A stretch of 5,750 nt of DNA from contig JALOTM010000075.1 of NCBI GenBank assembly GCA_025457905.1, positions 1-5,750 of the forward strand, in the 5' to 3' direction. How positions within the stretch are numbered: the stretch's first letter is position 1; each line of letters starts with the position of its first letter. The DNA comes from Methanomassiliicoccales archaeon. GTDB taxonomy: Archaea; Thermoplasmatota; Thermoplasmata; Methanomassiliicoccales; UBA472. The translations under genes were made by a program, and so were the position numbers. Positions 1 to 4,974 of the stretch are shown piece by piece. The notes under the pieces were generated by a model that saw nothing but the letters and a program-made list of their open reading frames with translations, did no database searches and was not told the origin of the DNA.

Positions 1-1291
1 GCATGCCGAAGGCCTCGCCGAACAGGACCACGCCGAAGAGCGTCGCCCATATCCCTCCGAAGAAGAGCATGGAGGCGATGACCCTCCACTCCTGGGTCCG
101 GCACTTCCGCAGGCCGATGAAGCCCAATGTGGTGAAGGCCAGGCCATATGCCAGGTCGCCTACCATCAGGCCGAAGAAGATGGGGAATGTGATCGCTAGG
201 ATGTTGGTGGGATCGAGCTCGTTGTACTTGGGGATGGAGATGAGCTCGGTGAGGAAGGTGAAGCGGCCCACCGTCTTCCCGGGGGCGAGCTTGGAGGGCG
301 GCTCTTCCACGACGTGCTCCTTGGAGGCCCCGGCGTGAGCCTCCTCGGGGTGGATGTGCGTCCGTCGGGGGACGGTCTCCAACACCTCCAGGTGGCAGTC
401 GTTGCCTATCTTCTCGTCGAGGGCCTTCTGCAGGCGCTCAACGTTCTTGGCCGGCACCCAGGCGTCGAGCACGAAGGCGTGGCCGGTGGTGCCCATGCGC
501 AGGGGCAGCTCGGCCTTCTCCACCTCGATGCTCAGCTCCTCGTCGCTGGCCACGATGAACGATTGGTACTTCTCCCTGAGGGAGGCGATCCTCTCCTCGG
601 CCTCCTTCACCTTGGTGCTCAGGGCGGCCATCTCCGCGTCCACCGCGGCCATGGCCTTCTCTGGGCTGCCGACCCCCGGGGGCGGCGGCAGCTCCGAATA
701 ACCGTTCTGGACGAGGACGCGCTGAGCCTCGTTGGTCTCCTCCTTGGCCACGAACAGGGCGACGAACTTCTCGTCGGGCGAGAGGAATAGCTCATAGGAC
801 TTCAGGGCCTTGGCCAGCTCGTCCTTGGGGCTCATCTTGATGGGACCAGTGAAGACGGTGAGACGGTGGTACCCGCGGTACATCTCCAGGTCCAGCGGGA
901 TGGTGGCGAAGGGCTCTATCTGCTTGCGGGACGCCTCAAGGTCATGAACCTTGGTGGTCAGCTCGTTCTTCTGTGCCGCCGCCTCGGAAATCTCACCCGT
1001 CAGGGTGGCGATGGCGGAGTCCAGGTCCTTCCTTATCTTGGAGACCTCGACGGTGCCGAAGACCTGTGAGCTGTCCACCTCCATGTCCTTCTCCAGGGAC
1101 CTCAGCTTGAGGAGCTTCGCGGACGACTCGGAGGCCACTGGGAGCGGCGCGCCCAAGGAAAAGCCCTCCTCCTCTGAGGAGAAGTCTATGGGGTGCACGG
1201 ACTCCACGGAGTAAAGGACATCGATGGTGTCCTTCATCCGGTCCTTGGACCCGACGATAAGGACCTTGGTGATTTCCTCAGGAAGTAGCAT
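1..1291 (-). CDS. atpI: A-type ATP synthase subunit I, N-terminal 430 residues (partial)
   Basis: This is the membrane stator subunit (subunit a homologue) of the archaeal A1Ao ATP synthase; it forms the ion half-channels against the c-ring and anchors the peripheral stalks. Seen: a soluble N-terminal domain of about 340 residues with a PPPP turn (202-205) and a helical, charged segment around 217-240, then the family signature ELDPT (358-362) followed by a first membrane segment containing FPIFFG (369-374) and GDLAYG (378-383). A second hydrophobic stretch (about 405-424) ends at the window edge. Family members are usually about 620-700 residues, so roughly the last third, including the ion-translocating helices, lies outside. 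The ATG at 1291 is preceded by GAGAGGG at a 7-nt spacing and overlaps the end of the subunit H gene by 14 bp, which indicates translational coupling in one operon. The family assignment is secure from motifs and neighbour. Confidence 0.95.
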   Translation of the reverse strand, partial: MLLPEEITKVLIVGSKDRMKDTIDVLYSVESVHPIDFSSEEEGFSLGAPLPVASESSAKLLKLRSLEKDMEVDSSQVFGTVEVSKIRKDLDSAIATLTGEISEAAAQKNELTTKVHDLEASRKQIEPFATIPLDLEMYRGYHRLTVFTGPIKMSPKDELAKALKSYELFLSPDEKFVALFVAKEETNEAQRVLVQNGYSELPPPPGVGSPEKAMAAVDAEMAALSTKVKEAEERIASLREKYQSFIVASDEELSIEVEKAELPLRMGTTGHAFVLDAWVPAKNVERLQKALDEKIGNDCHLEVLETVPRRTHIHPEEAHAGASKEHVVEEPPSKLAPGKTVGRFTFLTELISIPKYNELDPTNILAITFPIFFGLMVGDLAYGLAFTTLGFIGLRKCRTQEWRVIASMLFFGGIWATLFGVVLFGEAFGM

Positions 1292-1610
1292 CCAGAGCCC
1301 TCTCGAATCGCTCCTTTAGATGGTTCTTGGCCTTGGGGACGTTGACGGAGGCCTTGGAGGCGATCTTCGATGCCTCCTCCCTTCCCTTCTTCAGGATCTC
1401 CTCCCTCTGCGAGGATATCTGGGCCTTCTCCTTGGCGAAGGCAGCGTCGTTGTCGGCCTTCATCTTGACCTCGGCCTCTTGGACGAGGCGGGCCGCATCG
1501 CGCTTGGCGGTGGAGACCGTGAGCTTAGACTGCTCCTCGGCCTCCTTAATAATCTTCTCCGCCTTGACCTCGGCCTCCTTGACTTTCAGAAGTGTGTCAG
1601 CCCTACTCAC
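1278..1610 (-). CDS. ahaH: A-type ATP synthase subunit H (peripheral stalk, 110 aa)
   Basis: This small stator subunit pairs with subunit E to form the peripheral stalk of the A-type ATP synthase and resists rotor torque. Seen: nearly the whole protein is a charged, alanine-rich helix lacking prolines until about residue 91, with repeated KEAEVKAEK / IIKEAEEQ style heptad-like patterns; no signal peptide or membrane segment. The length of 110 residues is normal for the family. The start is GTG at 1610, giving N-terminus MSRADTLLK; no in-frame ATG lies upstream, and GGGGGA sits about 8 nt before the GTG. It is the first gene after a strong TATA box and overlaps subunit I by 14 bp, the H-I order known from other archaeal ATP synthase operons. 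The sequence is low in complexity, so identification rests on composition, length and position next to subunit I. Confidence 0.9.
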   Translation of the reverse strand: MSRADTLLKVKEAEVKAEKIIKEAEEQSKLTVSTAKRDAARLVQEAEVKMKADNDAAFAKEKAQISSQREEILKKGREEASKIASKASVNVPKAKNHLKERFERALDATS

Positions 1611-1648
1611 AGGCGTTCCCCCGAAGGTGAGCGGAGAATACCATATTT

Positions 1649-1659
1649 CTATTTATATG
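1649..1659 (-). promoter_or_regulatory. TATA box of the ATP synthase operon
   Basis: On the minus strand the sequence reads GCAAAG then CATATAAATAG, a good archaeal BRE plus TATA arrangement in otherwise GC-rich DNA. Its centre is near 1654. With the usual distance of about 26 bp, transcription would start near 1628, about 18 nt before the GTG of subunit H, leaving room for the GGGGGA ribosome binding site. The TATA match is seen; the start site is inferred. Confidence 0.75.
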
Positions 1660-1697
1660 CTTTGCAAAAGTGACGTCCGGGGACTTGCTAAACGATT

Positions 1698-1722
1698 GAA
1701 AAACTGGCACGGCCAGCTTTTC
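1698..1722 (-). terminator. Hairpin terminator downstream of dCMP deaminase
   Basis: An 11-bp stem (1698-1708 with 1712-1722) closes a 3-nt loop. On the minus strand the stem is GAAAAGCTGGC / GCCAGTTTTTC, fully paired if one G-U pair is allowed; on the plus strand the same position is an A-C mismatch, so the structure favours minus-strand RNA. The 3' arm is itself U-rich (UUUUUC), and a further UCGUUUAG follows. It sits 25 bp after the dCMP deaminase stop and before the ATP synthase promoter, as expected for a boundary between two same-strand units. Confidence 0.55.
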
Positions 1723-1746
1723 TTGCCTAAGAGCCTGCAGCGGCAC

Positions 1747-2214
1747 CTATGGTTCCTCTATTTCCAGTGGAACTTGGTACCTGCGGACCGACACCCCGCT
1801 CTCCTCTAGTATCTCTCTAGATAGGGGATCGACGTAATCGTCCTTGTAGACGACCTCGCGGATGCCGGCGTTGACCAGGATCTTGGTGCACATTACGCAC
1901 GGATAGGTGGTGGTGTAGATGGTGGCGTCCTTGATGCTCACGCCGAAGTAGGCCGCCTGTATGACGGCGTTCTGCTCCGCGTGCACACCTCGGCACAGCT
2001 CATGCCTGGTCCCGGACTCGATGTTGTTCTGCTGCCTCACGCAGCCCACCTCGGCGCAGTGCTTGAGGCCCTTGGGGGCCCCGTTGTAGCCGGTGGTGAG
2101 CACCCTCTTCTCCTTCACCAGGACGGCTCCCACCTGGCGCCTCAGGCAGGTGGAGCGCGAGGAGACCAGGTCGGCCATGCGCATGAAGTAGGTGTCGTTG
2201 TCGGGTCTAGCCAC
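1747..2214 (-). CDS. dCMP deaminase (deoxycytidylate deaminase family, 155 aa)
   Basis: This zinc enzyme hydrolyses dCMP to dUMP plus ammonia in the cytosol, feeding thymidylate synthesis. Seen: the cytidine/deoxycytidylate deaminase signature HAEQN, with H78 as zinc ligand and E80 as the proton shuttle, and PCVMC (105-109) providing zinc ligands C106 and C109. The N-terminus has the family pattern YFMRMADLVSSRSTC (9-23), VGAVLV (28-33) and GYNGAPKGLKHC (42-53). Additional Cys/His residues (C53, C58, H71, C74) resemble a second metal site reported in some dCMP deaminases. The length is normal. The start is GTG at 2214, chosen because it retains the whole conserved N-terminus and has GGTGGT about 9 nt upstream; ATG at M11 would remove conserved residues. 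It is divergent from the signal peptidase gene. The family also includes ComEB-type proteins; dCMP as substrate is inferred from motifs, not tested. Confidence 0.93.
   Translation of the reverse strand: MARPDNDTYFMRMADLVSSRSTCLRRQVGAVLVKEKRVLTTGYNGAPKGLKHCAEVGCVRQQNNIESGTRHELCRGVHAEQNAVIQAAYFGVSIKDATIYTTTYPCVMCTKILVNAGIREVVYKDDYVDPLSREILEESGVSVRRYQVPLEIEEP
1761..1773. repeat. Mini-ORB-like dyad inside the dCMP deaminase gene
   Basis: TTTCCAGTGGAAC carries the TTCCAnTGGAA core found in archaeal origin recognition boxes and in both ORBs at the putative origin of this window. It lacks the adjacent G-string (the flanks are CTTGG and CTCTA), so it would be at most a mini-ORB. It also encodes conserved-looking C-terminal codons (VPLEIEE), so chance is a real alternative. 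Confidence 0.25.
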
Positions 2215-2302
2215 GTGCCTCGCACCACCTACGGGGCATAATAACCTTGCCCTCCGCGGGCGGTCGAAGGCATCAAATAATCAGAGCGAGTTTGAAGCGC
2301 TC
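2215..2302. promoter_or_regulatory. Divergent promoter region of dCMP deaminase and signal peptidase
   Basis: These 88 bp separate two divergent genes and contain two AT-rich patches in GC-rich DNA. On the plus strand CATCAAATAATCA (2270-2282) is centred near 2277, about 26 bp before the signal peptidase ATG at 2303, so that message may be leaderless; no good ribosome binding site precedes this ATG. On the minus strand, two TATA-like stretches can serve the deaminase: TTATTATG (about 2238-2245) and TTATTTG (about 2274-2280). The second would leave a leader containing the GGTGGT site. None of these boxes is strong. Confidence 0.4.
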
Positions 2303-3325
2303 ATGTCCGCGGCGGGCCGGGCCAAGAAGGTCTGGGACTCACTGAAGGGCCTAATCGTGGCCGTGGTCATCGTCCTGGCGTTCATAGGGGCGCTCTGGCT
2401 TTATGCCGGCGTCTGGCCGCCCTTGGTGGTGGTGGAATCCAACTCCATGCAGCACTCAGATACCCGCTCGTACATCGGGGTCATCGACACCGGGGACCTG
2501 GTCATCCTCAAGCAGGTCGGTTCCAGCTCCGAGGTCCGTCCCTATCTGGAGAGCTACCCCAGCGGCTACTCGACATACAGCGAGCTGGGTGATGTGATCG
2601 TCTACCGGCCGCTAGGCAGCGACACCCGCACGCCCATCATCCACAGGGCCGTGTGCCGGGTGGAGTACAACTCGACCGGCGGGGGGTTCGACGTGCCCGC
2701 GCTCAGGTCCATCCCGGCTGACATGTGGACCGTGAAGGGGGACGCGCGGACGTGGTACGACATCCGTGGCACCTTGGTCCTGTACGACATGGGGTTCAAC
2801 CAGGTCGAGGTCAGGATCAACTTCACCACCATGCTCAGCAACTTCGCCGCCACGCACATCGCCCCCCACGGGGGCTTCATCACCCTGGGGGACAACAACC
2901 GGGGGGTCGTGGACCAGAGCTCGATAGGGGGCGTGTGCTGGCGGCCGGTGCAGGACGATTGGATCAACGGGGTCGCCAGAGGGGAGATACCCTGGTTCGG
3001 GCTGATCAAGCTCTACGTCAACGGCCAGGCCTCGCAAGTGCCGATACCGTCCAACTCGCAGACCAACCTGCTCATCAGCCTGGGCCTGATCATCGGCGTG
3101 CCCATCGCCATCGACATCACCACCCTGGTGCTGGAGAGGCGCGGCGTGGACGTCTGGGGCCGGGTGCGACAGGCCCTTCACCTGCCCCCGAAGAAGGAGG
3201 AGGAGCCGGAGGAGAAGGCCGTGGAGGAGAAGCCGAAGGGCGGAAAGAAGGCCTCCTCGTCCCAGAAGAAGGGGGGCTCCCAGCAGGGCAAGGGGTCCGG
3301 GTCCAAGAAGAAGGGCAAGCGCTGA
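2303..3325 (+). CDS. Type I signal peptidase, archaeal/ER (S26) type, with Lys-rich tail (340 aa)
   Basis: This membrane protease removes signal peptides from proteins exported by the Sec pathway. Seen: an N-terminal membrane segment (about 16-38), the catalytic serine in ESNSM (S48, 45-49), the catalytic His in PIIHR (H114), and the Asp box GDNN (196-199) with a second Asp at D204. A His rather than a Lys as general base marks the archaeal/eukaryotic Sec11 group. A second membrane segment spans about 255-277, followed by a highly charged tail (about 297-340) rich in Lys, Glu, Gly and Ser. At 340 residues it is longer than most archaeal homologues, through a Ser/Tyr-rich insertion (about 73-95), extra sequence between the His and Asp boxes, and the tail. 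I chose ATG 2303: the open frame extends to ATG 2192, but that would overlap the opposite-strand deaminase start and lacks family sequence. Its stop abuts the cdc6 stop. Confidence 0.93.
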   Translation: MSAAGRAKKVWDSLKGLIVAVVIVLAFIGALWLYAGVWPPLVVVESNSMQHSDTRSYIGVIDTGDLVILKQVGSSSEVRPYLESYPSGYSTYSELGDVIVYRPLGSDTRTPIIHRAVCRVEYNSTGGGFDVPALRSIPADMWTVKGDARTWYDIRGTLVLYDMGFNQVEVRINFTTMLSNFAATHIAPHGGFITLGDNNRGVVDQSSIGGVCWRPVQDDWINGVARGEIPWFGLIKLYVNGQASQVPIPSNSQTNLLISLGLIIGVPIAIDITTLVLERRGVDVWGRVRQALHLPPKKEEEPEEKAVEEKPKGGKKASSSQKKGGSQQGKGSGSKKKGKR

Positions 3326-4561
3326 TCACATGAGGGTGGTCTGGGTCTTCGGCCGGTAGTTCCTGAGCGATTGGAGGATCTCGTCCTCCTCCAGGGTCCG
3401 CTTCGTCTCCGCCAGGGGCACCGCCGACTCGATCTCCTTGGTGCGGCCCCCGCGGCCGAAGGACTTGACCCGGGCGTGGATGATCCCCAGCATGTCCAGC
3501 TCGGAGATGAGGTCGGTGACGCGGCGCTGGGTCAGGCAGGCCACCCCTACCACCTTGCACAGGTCCCGGTAGGTCTCGTAGGCGTCCCCGGTGGTGAGCC
3601 GCCCGTTGTTCTTCTCCTCGTTGATGAGGATGCCCAGCAGCACCAGCTTGGACTGCGTGGGCAGCGTCTTCACAGCCTCCGTGACGCAGTCCAGCTCGAT
3701 CTTGTTCTTGGCCTTGTAGACATGGGCCTCGGTGATGCGGTCGTCGCCGTTGCGCTCGGCGATCTCGGCCGCGATCCGCAGAAGGTCCAGGGCGCGCCTC
3801 GCATCCCCGTGCTCCTGCGCCGCCAAGGCCGCGCACAGAGGGAGCACCGGCCCCTCCAAGGTCCCATCGTCGAAGGCGAGCGACGCCCTCTGGTTGAGGA
3901 TGTCCTGCAGCTGCTCGGCGTTGTAGGGGGGGAACACCAGCTTCTCCTCCCCCAGGCGGCTGCGCACCCGCGGGTCCAGGAACTCGGTGAACTTGAGGTC
4001 GTTGGATATCCCGATGATGCTCACCCTGGCCTTGAGGAGGTCGTCGTTCACCTTCGATAGGTGGTAGAGCACGTCGTCCCCTGACTTGTAGACCAGCTTG
4101 TCGATCTCGTCCAGGACGATGATGATGACCCGGTTCTGCTCGTCGATCTTCTCGCGTAGGATGTTGTACACCCGCTCCGTGGACCATCCCGTGAAAGGTA
4201 TGCGGTCCTCGAAATCCAATATGAACTGGTTGCCGATGTTCTGCAACACCCCATACTGAGTGTCCACGACCTCGCAGTTCATGTAAAGGAAGGTGACGCG
4301 GTTGGCCTCGGTGTCGGCCTTCTTCATCTCGTTGCCCAGGTACTTCACGACGGCGGTCTTGCCGGTTCCGGTCTTGCCGAATATGAGGATGTTGGAGGGC
4401 CGCTCCCCCTTCAGGGCGGTGACCATTATCTGCGCCAGCTGGTTGATCTGCCCCTGCCGGTGCGGCAGCGCGTCCGGTATGTAGGATGGCCGCAGGATCT
4501 CGCGGTTCCTGCGGAATATCTGCTTCCCGGTGAGGTATTGCTTGAATACGTTATCTTCCAA
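3326..4561 (-). CDS. cdc6: Orc1/Cdc6 family replication initiator (411 aa)
   Basis: This AAA+ ATPase binds origin recognition boxes, opens the adjacent DNA and recruits the MCM helicase. Seen in order: N-terminal LPHRQGQI (32-39), Walker A GKTGTGKT (62-69), Walker B IIIVLDEID (146-154), sensor 1 in GISND (184-188), the LDPRVRSRL segment (195-203) with the expected arginine finger region, sensor 2 GDARRALDLLR (252-262), and a C-terminal winged-helix domain from about residue 300 containing TQRRVTDLISELDMLG and an RGGRTKEI wing. The length is typical and no motif is missing. The start is TTG at 4561: a stop codon lies in frame 15 bp upstream (4577-4579), GGGGAG sits 5 nt before the TTG, and the resulting MEDNVFKQY matches family N-termini. 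The weak TTG may limit synthesis. The gene is adjacent to ORB elements, so it probably encodes the cognate initiator of this origin. Confidence 0.97.
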   Translation of the reverse strand: MEDNVFKQYLTGKQIFRRNREILRPSYIPDALPHRQGQINQLAQIMVTALKGERPSNILIFGKTGTGKTAVVKYLGNEMKKADTEANRVTFLYMNCEVVDTQYGVLQNIGNQFILDFEDRIPFTGWSTERVYNILREKIDEQNRVIIIVLDEIDKLVYKSGDDVLYHLSKVNDDLLKARVSIIGISNDLKFTEFLDPRVRSRLGEEKLVFPPYNAEQLQDILNQRASLAFDDGTLEGPVLPLCAALAAQEHGDARRALDLLRIAAEIAERNGDDRITEAHVYKAKNKIELDCVTEAVKTLPTQSKLVLLGILINEEKNNGRLTTGDAYETYRDLCKVVGVACLTQRRVTDLISELDMLGIIHARVKSFGRGGRTKEIESAVPLAETKRTLEEDEILQSLRNYRPKTQTTLM

Positions 4562-4595
4562 TTGAGCTCCCCCGCGTCAGGGGCGATGGCGATGG

Positions 4596-4620
4596 CCCAC
4601 CCCTTCATTTCCATTGGAAA
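4596..4620 (-). repeat. Origin recognition box 1 (ORB 1)
   Basis: Read on the minus strand it is a TTTCCAATGGAAA dyad, then TGAA, then the G-string GGGGTGGG. Archaeal ORBs combine just such a TTCCAnTGGAA dyad with a G-rich string on one side, contacted by the winged helix and the AAA+ domain of Orc1/Cdc6. It lies 34 bp upstream of the cdc6 start codon with the G-string facing the gene. It matches ORB 2 at 24 of 25 positions. Confidence 0.85.
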
Positions 4621-4639
4621 CAAGGCCCGCATTCGCAGG

Positions 4640-4650
4640 CTACAGTGGAA
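4640..4650 (+). repeat. Degenerate mini-ORB-like half site
   Basis: CTACAGTGGAA matches the TTCCAGTGGAA dyad at 9 of 11 positions; its right half CAGTGGAA is intact and its left half degenerate. There is no G-string. It lies between ORB 1 and the AT-rich segment, where weaker initiator sites occur in some archaeal origins. This is suggestive only. Confidence 0.25.
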
Positions 4651-4662
4651 GAGAAGCTAGGC

Positions 4663-4720
4663 ATTACATGAATCTTTTTTTTATTCGCCTAATCCAGATT
4701 GTATTTAGTCCGTTAATGAT
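4663..4720. other. AT-rich segment, probable DNA unwinding element
   Basis: By count, 4661-4720 contains 18 G/C in 60 bases (30%), against about 63% in the following 60 bases. It includes a run of eight T (4675-4682) and lies between ORB 1 and ORB 2. An AT-rich island flanked by ORBs is where archaeal origins are expected to melt. It may double as promoter DNA for cdc6. Confidence 0.65.
4676..4685 (-). promoter_or_regulatory. Probable TATA box of cdc6
   Basis: The minus strand reads GCGAATAAAAAAAAG, a BRE-like GCGAA followed by an A/T-rich box. Transcription would start near 4654, giving a leader of about 90 nt that contains ORB 1. A second candidate, CTAAATACA (about 4704-4712), lies further upstream. 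The box is seen; its use is inferred. Confidence 0.4.
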
Positions 4721-4742
4721 AGCCTTGTCGCGACCGTGAACC

Positions 4743-4767
4743 CCCACCCCTCCATTTCCATTGGAAA
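4743..4767 (-). repeat. Origin recognition box 2 (ORB 2)
   Basis: On the minus strand it reads TTTCCAATGGAAA, TGGA, then GGGGTGGG, differing from ORB 1 only at one base between dyad and G-string. The G-string points the same way as in ORB 1, toward the AT-rich segment and cdc6. Equivalent positions of the two boxes are exactly 147 bp apart. Confidence 0.85.
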
Positions 4768-4780
4768 GGTCGGGGAGGCG

Positions 4781-4806
4781 TCCGCCCTAGAATGCATACG
4801 GGCGGA
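4781..4806. repeat. Inverted repeat TCCGCCC / GGGCGGA
   Basis: Perfect 7-bp arms (4781-4787 and 4800-4806) enclose 12 bases that include the palindrome ATGCAT. It starts 13 bp to the right of ORB 2. It could extrude as a hairpin, bind a dimeric protein, or form a stem in a leader RNA of hflX. The following ATTTT is too short to argue firmly for a terminator. Confidence 0.4.
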
Positions 4807-4850
4807 ATTTTGCGGATGCTTCTGTCCCTGGCTAGGAACGGCGGTTCGTG

Positions 4851-4862
4851 ACGATGCATCGT
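4851..4862. repeat. 12-bp perfect palindrome ACGATGCATCGT
   Basis: This is a perfect self-complementary 12-mer centred on ATGCAT, the same hexamer found in the loop of the inverted repeat 62 bp to the left. It lies 113 bp before the chosen hflX start and could be a regulator or origin-factor site. No known factor is assigned. Confidence 0.35.
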
Positions 4863-4955
4863 TATCAGGTGTGATAGAACGATTGGTCAAGGGCTCGCCG
4901 CGCTTCACCTGAACCATAGAGGCGTGCGAAAACGTTACGATGAGCTCGGACGTTT

Positions 4956-4961
4956 AGGAGG
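4956..4961 (+). promoter_or_regulatory. Ribosome binding site of hflX
   Basis: AGGAGG is the best Shine-Dalgarno match upstream of the hflX reading frame. It is 13 nt before TTG 4975, longer than usual, and 7 nt before CTG 4969, an ideal distance but a rare start codon. It argues against the GTG at 4924, which lies upstream of it. I see no clear TATA box close by. Confidence 0.55.
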
Positions 4962-4974
4962 CGGACTGCTGGAT

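Larger units (their letters stand above)
4562..4974. other. Putative replication origin (oriC) in the cdc6-hflX intergenic region
   Basis: This 413-bp stretch has no convincing gene. It holds two ORB elements (4596-4620, 4743-4767) flanking an AT-rich segment (about 4663-4720), next to an Orc1/Cdc6 gene. That is the standard layout of archaeal origins: initiator sites on either side of an unwinding element, linked to the initiator gene. The right half (4781-4862) adds a 7-bp inverted repeat and a 12-bp palindrome. No tRNA or other RNA gene is apparent. Origin activity is inferred from architecture; that it is the main or only origin of the replicon cannot be judged here. Confidence 0.8.

Noticed and set aside
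314..790. Plus-strand 158-codon frame opposite subunit I
   Set aside because: It is Leu/Gly/His-rich antisense of the subunit I coding sequence, without any family signature.
2192..2302. N-terminal extension of the signal peptidase frame to ATG 2192
   Set aside because: The extra 37 codons overlap the start of the opposite-strand dCMP deaminase and the shared promoter region, and the sequence before ATG 2303 is unlike any signal peptidase N-terminus.
2725..3333. Plus-strand open frame overlapping the signal peptidase
   Set aside because: It is a shadow of the peptidase gene in another frame, with low-complexity Arg/Gly/His-rich composition and no recognisable domain.
3117..4187. Long minus-strand open frame (356 codons) inside cdc6, out of frame with it
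   Set aside because: It is composed mostly of Arg, Gly, Pro and Ala, as expected from a shifted frame of GC-rich coding DNA, and cdc6 covers the same bases with every family motif.
4675..4682. T8 run as a transcription terminator
   Set aside because: It lies between divergent genes, so no coding transcript runs into it; it fits better as part of the AT-rich unwinding element and the cdc6 promoter.
4596..4767. CRISPR-like direct repeats
   Set aside because: There are only two copies, 147 bp apart, and each has the ORB dyad plus G-string plan; no array or cas gene is present.
4705..4917. 70-codon minus-strand frame across ORB 2 and the palindromes
   Set aside because: It consists of origin repeats and unrelated DNA, has no recognisable protein features, and its codon composition is unlike the neighbouring genes.
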